A model generated the notes under the pieces. The model did not search any database. It had not been told where the DNA came from and saw only the letters and a list, made by a program, of their open reading frames with translations. From Thalassovita sp. (GTDB lineage Bacteria > Pseudomonadota > Alphaproteobacteria > Rhodobacterales > Rhodobacteraceae): a stretch of DNA of 64,000 nucleotides. Location: contig CP051233.1 in NCBI GenBank assembly GCA_017792425.1, positions 2,328,706 through 2,392,705 on the forward strand. Reading direction: 5' to 3'. A program made the translations under genes and the position numbers. Below are positions 8,063 to 15,520 of this stretch, one piece after another; the first letter of the stretch is position 1, and every line of letters begins with the position of its first letter.

Positions 8063-8702
8063 AGCCCATTCCACGTACGGTGCGGATAAGCTCGCGGCCC
8101 AGCTTGCGCCGAAGCTGCGAAATATAGACCTCTACTGTATTGCTGTCCGCGCCGTTCTCCCACCCATAAAGCACCTGTTCGATATCGGACTTGGAAACGA
8201 TATGCCCTCTTCGCTCCAACAACAGCATGATCAGGCGGTAGGCTTGACCATGCAGATCAACCGGTTCGCCGTCCAGCTTCACCTGCTTCCGTGCCGGATC
8301 CAACGTAAGCGCGCCATGTACCAGCAAAGGATTTGCCCTTCCGCTACCACGGCGGATACGGGCGCGGACGCGGGCAAGCAATTCGTTCATGTCGAAGGGT
8401 TTTGTCACGTAGTCGTCTGCTCCGAGGTCCAGGCCCTCGATGCGGTTTTCCACGGCTTCTCTTGCCGTAAGGATGATAACAGGTGTTTCCAGGTGATACT
8501 GCCGAAGCCATCGCAAGAAGGTTAACCCGTCGCGTCCGGGCAGCCCCAGGTCCAGCAAGACAAGGTCGAACGGCGTCGACCGGCAGGCAGTTTCGGCCGC
8601 ATCCGCGTCCGCCACCCAACTGACACGGTATCCGGCCTTTGACAGCGCCGAGTCGACTGCATTGGCAATCAGGCGTTCATCTTCGACAAGCAGAATCTGA
8701 AT
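8043..8702 (-). CDS. OmpR/PhoB-family response regulator with probable ATT start
   Basis: A 219-residue regulator: receiver domain with acidic pair E7/D8 (ILLVEDER), phosphoacceptor D51 (LVLLDLGLPGRDG) and K of VTKPFD. A winged-helix DNA-binding domain ends in VEVYISQLRRKLG and TVRGMGYVID. The conserved N-terminus aligns only if translation starts at ATT 8702, which has GGAG seven bases upstream. No ATG, GTG or TTG exists in frame between the upstream stop (8742-8744) and this codon. The first GTG (8615) would remove the first beta strand and acidic pocket. It pairs with the overlapping kinase. A sequencing error or an upstream CTG start are the alternatives. Confidence 0.85.
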   Translation of the reverse strand: MQILLVEDERLIANAVDSALSKAGYRVSWVADADAAETACRSTPFDLVLLDLGLPGRDGLTFLRWLRQYHLETPVIILTAREAVENRIEGLDLGADDYVTKPFDMNELLARVRARIRRGSGRANPLLVHGALTLDPARKQVKLDGEPVDLHGQAYRLIMLLLERRGHIVSKSDIEQVLYGWENGADSNTVEVYISQLRRKLGRELIRTVRGMGYVIDPE

Positions 8703-8815
8703 GGTGCCACTCCGACTTTCCGCCAGGCACAGATGGCCTGGTTATCCATTACCAGCACTAGGCCAATTGGGAACCACGAGGCAACATCACATATGCCGAA
8801 CGGTTGGCCGCCACC

Positions 8816-11635
8816 TTAGACCATCACCAGGTCATCCAGCAGCCCGACCGTGGACCCGATCCCCTGCAGGGTCACGGACTCGCCGCCGTCGAAATGAAGG
8901 ACCAGGTCGGGGCCGGATGTGTCGGCCAGCGCGTCCAGCCGCGCCTGGTCCAGAACGCCATTCCACAGGGCCGCGGTGACCTGCAGGGTGTCGATCCCGG
9001 TTTCGTAGCCCTTGATCAGATCGCTGCCGCAGGCCTCGGCAAAGATGAACTGGTCAGCCCCCGCGCCGCCGATCAGCGTATCGTCACCGGTGCCACCGAT
9101 CAGCGTGTCGTTGCCGGTGCCGCCCTTGAGCAGGTCGTCGGAACTGCCGCCATTCAGATTGTCACGGCCGCTGCCGCCGATGACCTTGTCCCGGCCACCA
9201 CCGCCAAGAAGCACATCCAGACCCGCGTTGCCGAACAGCCTGTCCGACCCGCCCGAACCGGTGATCGTGTCATCCCCCAGCCCCCCGATCAGCGTGTCAC
9301 GCCCCGCGCCGCCGAGAAGGGAATCGTCGCCCCCGCCGCCATCAACCCGATCGCGCCCGCCCAGGGCATCAATGGTATCACCCCCGGCGGTTCCCAGCAG
9401 CGTGTCGTTGCCCTGGGTCGGTCCCGGCGCGGTGTAAGTGCCGCTCAGCACATCGAAAATCCCGCCGTCATCGAATTGCAGGAACTCTATCGCCTTGGAG
9501 GCATCGTCATACTGACCCTTGACCGTGACCGTCGCCCCGCTGGCCAGCGTCAGCACCAGATCGCCCAGCACATTGGCCAACCCGACATCCGCGAACACAA
9601 GCCCCGGGCCGAAAAGGATCGTATCCACCGACGTGGCCGGGTTGGCGTCCTCCTCGATGATGTCCTCCCCGTCCGCGGCGCCGATCCGGTAAACGTCATG
9701 CCCGCCGCCCCCGTCCATCTGGTCATCCCCGGAACCGCCATCCAAAGTGTCGTCGCCGCTCCCCCCTTTTAACTCATCATGGCCTGCACCACCGATCAAC
9801 ACATCCGCCCCGGATCCACCGCTGATCGCATCGTTTTCGCCACCCCCCAGCAAGGAATCGTCCCCGCTTCCGCCGAAGATCACGTCATCGCTGTCGCCGC
9901 CGTCGATGGTGTCATCGCCCGCACCGCCGTCCAACGTGTCGTTGTCACCACCTTCGGGAACAGCCGCTGCGCCCCCGATGATCACATCCGCACCGTCACC
10001 ACCAAGAATGCTGTCGCGCCCGTCCCCCCCCCGCAAAGAGTCGTCGCCCGCCCCGCCGTCCAACGTATCGTCGCCGCCATTGCCCAGCAGGGTATCGTGC
10101 CCGTCGAAACCTTCCAAAAGCTCGGCTGACGCCCCGCCAACCAGGTAATTGTCCCCATCATCGCCGGTCAGGTCTCGCTCTACCGTCACGTGGACTCGTG
10201 CAGACGAGGTCAAGGCGCCGTCGCTTACCACATAAAGGAAACTGTCCGCCCCGACGAAACCCAGGTCCGCCGTATAGCGCAGCGTCCCATCCGCTAACAG
10301 CTCTGCCACCCCATGAGAGGCCGCACCAACCGAAGTGATGCTGATCGGGTCTCCTTCGATATCGGTGTCGTTCAAGAGAGCGTTGACGATGACAGGGTCC
10401 GTTCCGACGGTCGTCGCACTGTCATCCAACACGATCGGCGCGGCATTGGTGCTGGCCAGTATCACGTCCGTCAGATCGAAGTTCGCCAGGTTCAGCCCAA
10501 CGATGCGTACGCTGGAACCGTCGACGAAGGTCACTCGGACATCGCCACCGGCTGTCTGGGTCGCCCCGATGACAGCCGAGGCCGCCTCGGTCTTGTCCCA
10601 GGAAGACAAATCCAACAGGTCGATCCCGTCTTCGAAATCGGTGATCACGTCAATCCCGTCGCCCTTGTTGATCACAAAGCGATCCGCGCCAGTCCCCCCT
10701 GTCAGGGTATCGTCACCAAGACCGCCACTCAGGGTGTCATCCTCGGTTTCACCATACAGGTCATCATTGCCCGATCCCCCACGCACCTCGTCCCTGCCGT
10801 CGTCCCCGTGGCATTCGTCTGCACCGGCGCCGCCATCGACCACATCATCACTACCCAGTCCATGAATCGTGTCGTCTCCCAGGCCACCAAAGATTCCGTC
10901 TTCATCCTCGGACCCGTCGATCGAGTCATCAAGATCCGTTCCCTGATGCGTGACGATCCCACAGGCCAGTCCCAGCGCAGTCCGCACCGCGTCGGAAAAA
11001 TTTTCACTGTCGCTTGTCATGGTGACCACGGCGCCAAACCCCAACTGGTCAACCAAGGCTTCGTAATCCGCGCGAACTGTGGCAGTTACTGAAAAAACCG
11101 GAAAGATATTCGCGGCCAAAAGTGCGTCCCTGAGTCCGGCTATCGTGGGATAGTCCTCTCCGGTTCCGGCGGGTGATCCATCCAACACGGTGTCCAGATT
11201 ATTGGCCGGAACTCCGGCGAAATCACCTGCGACATGATAGGTTGAATCCGTGGACAGCATCACCACGCGCGTAGATCCGGCGCGATATCCCAGTTCACCC
11301 TCGCGCAATGCCGTCTGCAACAAAGCTTCCAACTGGGCTTCGGGTGCATCCGCGCCACTACGCGTGGCAAGGCCGTTGATCGTGCTGATCACCGAAGCGT
11401 TGTCTGTCGAAAGGCCCAGATGTGTCTGATACACATAGTCCCCTGCCGCACCGAACGCCCCTGTCGGCTTGTCAATGAACGAGGCCACGGCAAAATCGAT
11501 ATCCGCCCCGCCGCCTTCGGTCGCCGCAATCAGGTTCGGCACCTGTGCTTTCAGGATTGGCAAGTCATCCGTGTAGGAACCGGAAAGATCCTGCAGGAAT
11601 ACGAAATCGACCGGCCCGCAGCTCGTTGCACTCAT
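8816..11635 (-). CDS. RTX exoprotein with integrin-beta-like VWA domain
   Basis: A 939-residue, very acidic secreted protein. Residues about 10-225 form a von Willebrand A domain of integrin-beta type, with an intact metal site D16-L-S18-G-S20 in FLQDLSGSYTDDLP. Then come glycine/aspartate-rich calcium-binding RTX nonapeptides (about 235-330), an Ig/tandem-95-like domain (about 400-490, with LNDTDIEGDP), a second RTX block, a linker and a third RTX block before a 60-residue non-repetitive tail. There is no N-terminal signal peptide, as expected for type I secretion, but no T1SS genes are in the window. AGGAGAAGG precedes the ATG. Probable adhesin or surface protein; the last 160 residues are almost identical to those of the gene at 23240. 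Confidence 0.88.
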   Translation of the reverse strand: MSATSCGPVDFVFLQDLSGSYTDDLPILKAQVPNLIAATEGGGADIDFAVASFIDKPTGAFGAAGDYVYQTHLGLSTDNASVISTINGLATRSGADAPEAQLEALLQTALREGELGYRAGSTRVVMLSTDSTYHVAGDFAGVPANNLDTVLDGSPAGTGEDYPTIAGLRDALLAANIFPVFSVTATVRADYEALVDQLGFGAVVTMTSDSENFSDAVRTALGLACGIVTHQGTDLDDSIDGSEDEDGIFGGLGDDTIHGLGSDDVVDGGAGADECHGDDGRDEVRGGSGNDDLYGETEDDTLSGGLGDDTLTGGTGADRFVINKGDGIDVITDFEDGIDLLDLSSWDKTEAASAVIGATQTAGGDVRVTFVDGSSVRIVGLNLANFDLTDVILASTNAAPIVLDDSATTVGTDPVIVNALLNDTDIEGDPISITSVGAASHGVAELLADGTLRYTADLGFVGADSFLYVVSDGALTSSARVHVTVERDLTGDDGDNYLVGGASAELLEGFDGHDTLLGNGGDDTLDGGAGDDSLRGGDGRDSILGGDGADVIIGGAAAVPEGGDNDTLDGGAGDDTIDGGDSDDVIFGGSGDDSLLGGGENDAISGGSGADVLIGGAGHDELKGGSGDDTLDGGSGDDQMDGGGGHDVYRIGAADGEDIIEEDANPATSVDTILFGPGLVFADVGLANVLGDLVLTLASGATVTVKGQYDDASKAIEFLQFDDGGIFDVLSGTYTAPGPTQGNDTLLGTAGGDTIDALGGRDRVDGGGGDDSLLGGAGRDTLIGGLGDDTITGSGGSDRLFGNAGLDVLLGGGGRDKVIGGSGRDNLNGGSSDDLLKGGTGNDTLIGGTGDDTLIGGAGADQFIFAEACGSDLIKGYETGIDTLQVTAALWNGVLDQARLDALADTSGPDLVLHFDGGESVTLQGIGSTVGLLDDLVMV
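8819..9298. repeat. 480-bp near-identical block, copy 1 (3' end of RTX gene 1)
   Basis: Position-by-position comparison with 23243-23722 shows one difference (G at 9117, T at 23541) in 480 bases. Homology begins at the base next to each stop codon and fades after 9298, where the RTX repeats differ. It encodes the last RTX repeats and the C-terminal tail, where type I secretion signals reside. The lack of synonymous differences points to recent duplication or gene conversion. Confidence 0.95.
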
Positions 11636-11807
11636 GGCCTTCTCCTCTGTTTCGGGGTTGGCTTGCGGTTGCCTGTCAGACCGGCAGACGCTTGATAAAT
11701 TTCTGAAGATGACGCTTTTCAGGGCCCAAAATGTCTATACGCAACCGCTTATGCAGCATAATCTTGGGTGAGAGAGCTTGCTTGCGTTGCCTTTCCGGGG
11801 AAGTCAC
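11636..11807. promoter_or_regulatory. divergent promoter region, RTX gene 1 / LuxR-type regulator
   Basis: This 172-base region separates two divergent genes. It contains a perfect palindrome TTATGC-A-GCATAA at 11749-11761 and, beside it, TATACGCAACC (11736-11746). The reverse complement of that 11-mer, GGTTGCGTATA, occurs at 26118-26128 upstream of the second RTX gene. Both are plausible operator elements for a LuxR/NarL-type protein. The assignment is inference from position and symmetry. Confidence 0.5.
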
Positions 11808-12347
11808 ATGCCAAAATTGCTTCGGCCTCAGTCCATTTCCGTCTCTTGGGGTGGCAATGCGCCAAAGATGGTTTTGCTGTCCGTGGTCATTTTTATGCAG
11901 GCAACCTGTTCGCTGTTTTTCCTGTGGGACGTGATAACTGACCTCCAGGCCGGATATCTGACCCTGCATATTCGTTTTGAACTGCTGGCCGTCCTTACCC
12001 TTATCGCGGGGGTAGCAACCGGCACGGTGCTGTTGCGCAACCTCATAAACCTATCAAACCAATCAAGGCAGGAAATCGAGCGTATGCGCGAGCGGATCAG
12101 TAAAATGATCAAGGAACGCATGGATATGTGGGATCTAACCCGGTCCGAAACGGAAGTTGCTTGGATGGTGCTGAAAGGCTTCGACATCGATGAGATCGCA
12201 CATGTTCGGAAAACTGCCTCTGGCACCGTTCGTGCACAACTGTCCAGGATCTACGAAAAGTCAGAGACACACAGCCAAAGCCAGTTCATAGCGCAATTTC
12301 TGGATCTGCTGCTGGCAAAGGACCAACCCAACGCAATTCAGCCATAG
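11808..12347 (+). CDS. membrane-anchored LuxR-type helix-turn-helix regulator
   Basis: A 179-residue protein starting MPKLLRPQS at 11808, with CGGGGAAG as ribosome site; an earlier ATG (11778) lacks one. Two hydrophobic segments (about 21-43 and 53-78) are followed by a short coiled-coil-like stretch (QSRQEIERMRERISKMIKER). The C-terminal LuxR/GerE-type HTH spans about 111-170 (LTRSETEVAWMVLKGFDIDEI, then TVRAQLSRIYEKS). It probably binds DNA from the membrane. Being divergent from RTX gene 1, it is the best candidate regulator of that gene. No receiver or autoinducer-binding domain is present. Confidence 0.82.
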   Translation: MPKLLRPQSISVSWGGNAPKMVLLSVVIFMQATCSLFFLWDVITDLQAGYLTLHIRFELLAVLTLIAGVATGTVLLRNLINLSNQSRQEIERMRERISKMIKERMDMWDLTRSETEVAWMVLKGFDIDEIAHVRKTASGTVRAQLSRIYEKSETHSQSQFIAQFLDLLLAKDQPNAIQP

Positions 12348-12752
12348 AGGTGCGGAGGGACGCGCAAAACCCACCACAGGAACGAACGGGCAGAGCGCGC
12401 GGTCGTCGCGGTTGGTCTGCCGAGTTCCTTGTACGAACCTAGATCCTCGGGCTCTGGACGCGATGCAAGTCACCGCCCCACCGATATTAGGGGCGTTCAG
12501 ATTGGGTGAACCTGCGTTCAGCTAAACTCCGGGTATTTTCGCGCTGTACCCAAGGCAATCTCTGGTGCAGTTCCGCGTGTCGGGACTCTTTGCGCCCGTT
12601 GTGATCGGTTCCCTGCCTTGGCCCGAACGGCGTAGCGGTTACGGACCGCCCCCCAAACGGTGCTCAACAATCTTTTATTAGCCATTCTCAAAGCTTGTGC
12701 TTTAATCCTGAGAAAAATATCAGTTATGATTAGTTGATGGTCAGAGGTTTAC
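12348..12752. promoter_or_regulatory. intergenic region upstream of the exported-protein genes, with nested dyad
   Basis: A 405-base gap without a credible gene. A nested inverted repeat lies at 12685-12714: TTCTCA (12685-12690) pairs with TGAGAA (12709-12714), and inside it AAAGC-TTGT-GCTTT (12690-12703) forms a second stem. It sits about 40 bases before the start at 12753 in an AT-rich stretch, so it could be an operator or a leader hairpin. No known riboswitch was recognised. Confidence 0.4.
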
Positions 12753-14474
12753 ATGAGGCATTTCAACCATTGGGTTAAGGCAGTTGGGGTTGCAGTCACG
12801 ACTGTCGCCAGTTTTGGTTTGACAGGTATGCTGTTGGCTGGCGAAATAAATCCACCTTCTCAAGATCTATTGAAACAGCGGCTGTCAGAAGTCGCTGAAA
12901 ATAGACCGCGGAACATGGTGGAATTTCAACCATTCCGCGCCGAGCAAGAAGCAACGGACGCGGATGGCAATCATTTCGCGCTTACCTCACTCAATCCCCA
13001 TTTCAACGCTTGGTTCGTGCTTGATGTGACGGCAGGGAATCGCACCGACAGCTACCACCTGGAACTGGCGGACCCGGAAGGCACGCGCCTTTGGCTGCAG
13101 CAGGATGGCAACCCCGTTCTGGTCTTTGAAAACGACACTGGCCCGCTTTATTGCGCACCCTGGCAGGGGCGCAGCAGCGAACTGGCGCAGGCCCGGCGCA
13201 CCGGATTGCCCTACGCCCCTGTCTGCGACAAGCGCGCCTTTCTGCGCAACGAAGTCCGTGGCAACAGATCCAGCCGCGAAGCGGTGGCAGAGTTCTTACG
13301 CGACAACGTGGTCTTTGGCGAAAGCATCGTTGGCCTGATCAAGGGCACGTTTTACGAAGACGCATTCATGAGTTCCGGCAAGGTTGTGGATGGCGGTTCG
13401 GCTGGCGACATCGTTGCCGCATTGGGCAAGGCCAAGCTATCCGCGCATCCGGTTATCCGCACCTACTTTGGTTTCGAACTGGAGGGTGCGGCCGAAGGCG
13501 TAGAGGCTGGCGCTTGGTACGCCGTCAAGGATTCCCCCGGTGTGTACGCAAGTGCCATGCAGCCCGGCATGGTCGCGCCAGAGGTAACCAACGTTCCCGG
13601 CGCCAACTGGCTGGATGGCGTCGAATCCCGGGCCGATGTGTATATGGTGGCCTTTGATCTGTCGCAATTCGACCTTGGGTTCGAACTGGGAACCGATCAT
13701 CCCAGGCTTGACTGGTCGCCGCGTCCTTCTGGCGTTTACAGCCCTGGTATGCCCGGACCAGACGGGTTCAGCACCTCTGCTCCGCTCGCGCGTACCGGCA
13801 TGCTAAGCCCGGCGCTGACCGACCGTGTGGCCGCCACTTTCGCAGGTGGTTTCAAGCGCAGCCACGCCGCCTGGCGTGCCTCGGAAATGGCGGTAACACG
13901 CAACGGCCACCACTACGGGTTTGCGCAACAAGGTGTCGTGTTCAGTCGGATTCACCCGGGGCTATCAACCATCTTTGTCCTTGATGATGGCTCGGTTCAC
14001 ATGCGGACCTGGACAGAGGAAGATGAGGCGCTGTTGCCCCGCGTCCGGTTTGCCCGGCAGAATGGTGTGCCGCTGGTGGAAAACGGTGCGCCCGGCGCAC
14101 AGGTCACCAGTTGGCTGGGCGGCAACTGGTCCGGTTCGGCCGAAGCGGATTTACGCACACTGCGCGGTGGGGCGTGCCTGAAAACTGTCGGCACCCGCAA
14201 GTTTCTGATCTACGCCTATTTTTCCACGGCAACCCCGTCGGCGATGGCGCGCAGTTTCCAGGCCTATGACTGCGAATACGCCATGCTTTTGGACATGAAC
14301 TCGCAAGAGCACACTTACTTGGCGCTCTACACGCATCAAGATGGGCGGACGTTGCCGCATCATCTGGTGACAGGTATGGCGGCCATCGATTCAAAAACGC
14401 GGGACGGCTGGCCAATTCCTCGGTTTGTCAGCTTCGCGGACAACCGGGACTTCTTCTATTTATTGAGAAAATAA
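12753..14474 (+). CDS. exported protein with NAGPA-like (phosphodiester glycosidase-type) C-terminal domain
   Basis: A 573-residue protein with an N-terminal signal sequence (hydrophobic AVGVAVTTVASFGLTGMLLAG) and AGAGG before the ATG. The N-terminal half (about 30-330) is not recognised. The C-terminal half has the layout of NAGPA/DUF2233 phosphodiester glycosidases: AGGFKRSHA, YGFAQQGVVFS, ...LDDGSVHMRTW, RGGACLKTVGTRKFLIYA, and CEYAMLLDMNSQEHTYLALY in place of the usual LDGGGS. The substitution of DMN for DGG means activity is uncertain. It is 14 bases ahead of the SUMF1-like gene, so they probably form an operon. The role may concern an envelope glycoconjugate (inference). Confidence 0.7.
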   Translation: MRHFNHWVKAVGVAVTTVASFGLTGMLLAGEINPPSQDLLKQRLSEVAENRPRNMVEFQPFRAEQEATDADGNHFALTSLNPHFNAWFVLDVTAGNRTDSYHLELADPEGTRLWLQQDGNPVLVFENDTGPLYCAPWQGRSSELAQARRTGLPYAPVCDKRAFLRNEVRGNRSSREAVAEFLRDNVVFGESIVGLIKGTFYEDAFMSSGKVVDGGSAGDIVAALGKAKLSAHPVIRTYFGFELEGAAEGVEAGAWYAVKDSPGVYASAMQPGMVAPEVTNVPGANWLDGVESRADVYMVAFDLSQFDLGFELGTDHPRLDWSPRPSGVYSPGMPGPDGFSTSAPLARTGMLSPALTDRVAATFAGGFKRSHAAWRASEMAVTRNGHHYGFAQQGVVFSRIHPGLSTIFVLDDGSVHMRTWTEEDEALLPRVRFARQNGVPLVENGAPGAQVTSWLGGNWSGSAEADLRTLRGGACLKTVGTRKFLIYAYFSTATPSAMARSFQAYDCEYAMLLDMNSQEHTYLALYTHQDGRTLPHHLVTGMAAIDSKTRDGWPIPRFVSFADNRDFFYLLRK

Positions 14475-14488
14475 CAGGGAGTGAAAGC

Positions 14489-15475
14489 ATGTTAAACCCG
14501 CTGAAAACTGCAGCGTTGGCCTGCTTGGTTACCACGGCTTTCATTCAACCGGCGGGGGCGCAATCGCTGCAGCAAAACAATGAAGCCATGTTTCGCCAAA
14601 TTCAGTCCGCCAGGGGGCTCAGCAATACGGACATGTCACGGATCAAGGCGATATTCGCACGCTCACCGTGGATCGGCCAAGGAAATCCCGAAGTCACCCG
14701 TCACCCGCTGACCCCGGAACAACTGACGCAAAAGCTGGGCCAAGATCCCAAATCCTACTACCGCAACGCAGAGTTTGAGCGCATCTGTGGTGAAAAATAC
14801 ATGGCGCCGCTTTACGACCCCGCAACGCAACGGCCCAGCGACGCCAAGGTTTGCGCTGATATGTTTGAATACCCGAACGTGCCGGGTATGTACCCGGTGG
14901 TTTGGGTCCGCGCCAACGAAGCTGCGGAACTGTGCTGGGCAGAGGGCAAGCGCATGGGCGACGCCCACGAATGGGAGGGCGCGTCACACGGCGCGCTGAC
15001 ACCACCGGACTATTTCTTCGGGGTCTCGGTACAATCCGCCCGCGCCGCACATAATGCTAAATACGCCTCCAGTGCGCGCTATTCGATCGGGCCGAACTGG
15101 CAGGCGGGCGTTTGCGCCACCAACAGCTTCAAGAACCAGACCTGCAACGGTGGCAGTTTCAAGGGCTGCGGCTCCAACACCTACCCCGCCGGCAGCTTCC
15201 CTGCCTGCAAAAGCCCGCTGGGTGTCTATGACCTGGACGGCAACGCGGCAGAGCATATGAACCTGCCGCTGTCAGCAGACCAGATGGCCAGCCGTGGAAG
15301 CCGCAAACTGGGTGTTACGGAAATGAAGGGCAGTTGGTTCATCTGGGACAAGGTCCGGGCCCATACCCATTGGAGCCGCTGGCGCGCGCCGTTTTGGCAC
15401 GGCACGCGCGTCATGGCCTCGAACAGCCATCACAACTACCACCTTGGCTTCAGGTGTTTCAAGGATATCCGCTAA
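14489..15475 (+). CDS. exported SUMF1/formylglycine-generating-enzyme-like protein
   Basis: A 328-residue protein with a cleavable signal peptide (MLNPLKTAALACLVTTAFIQ then PAGAQS). The FGE-sulfatase/C-type-lectin-like fold is visible from VCADMFEYPNVPGMYPVVWV, AAELCWAEGKRMGDAHEWE, CKSPLGVYDLDGNAAEH and a terminal LGFRCFKDIR. The canonical GNVWEW is changed to GNAAEH. The catalytic cysteine pair of true formylglycine-generating enzymes is not evident, so this is more likely a non-catalytic or differently acting relative. GGGAG precedes the ATG. It follows the NAGPA-like gene in an apparent operon and converges on the 479-residue gene. Periplasmic or secreted; substrate unknown. Confidence 0.78.
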   Translation: MLNPLKTAALACLVTTAFIQPAGAQSLQQNNEAMFRQIQSARGLSNTDMSRIKAIFARSPWIGQGNPEVTRHPLTPEQLTQKLGQDPKSYYRNAEFERICGEKYMAPLYDPATQRPSDAKVCADMFEYPNVPGMYPVVWVRANEAAELCWAEGKRMGDAHEWEGASHGALTPPDYFFGVSVQSARAAHNAKYASSARYSIGPNWQAGVCATNSFKNQTCNGGSFKGCGSNTYPAGSFPACKSPLGVYDLDGNAAEHMNLPLSADQMASRGSRKLGVTEMKGSWFIWDKVRAHTHWSRWRAPFWHGTRVMASNSHHNYHLGFRCFKDIR

Positions 15476-15495
15476 TATGCCAATTGCGGGCCGAC

Positions 15496-15520
15496 TCCTG
15501 GCGTCAGTTTGACGCCAGGA
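15496..15520. terminator. strong hairpin between convergent genes
   Basis: TCCTGGCGTCA (15496-15506), loop GTT, TGACGCCAGGA (15510-15520): a perfect 11-bp stem. It overlaps the last codons of the - strand gene ending at 15504 and lies 20 bases after the SUMF1-like stop. No T-run follows on either strand, so it may act as a bidirectional mRNA 3' end stabiliser or a weak terminator. Confidence 0.6.

Noticed and set aside
9040..9400. Tandem short repeats that could be mistaken for a CRISPR or minisatellite array
   Set aside because: They are the codons of RTX nonapeptides, about 27 bases apart, in frame and not separated by unique spacers.
8804..11092. Long + strand open frames opposite the first RTX gene
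   Set aside because: They arise from the GC-rich, repetitive RTX codons read in reverse; no start with ribosome site and no domain. The - strand frame carries clear RTX and VWA motifs.
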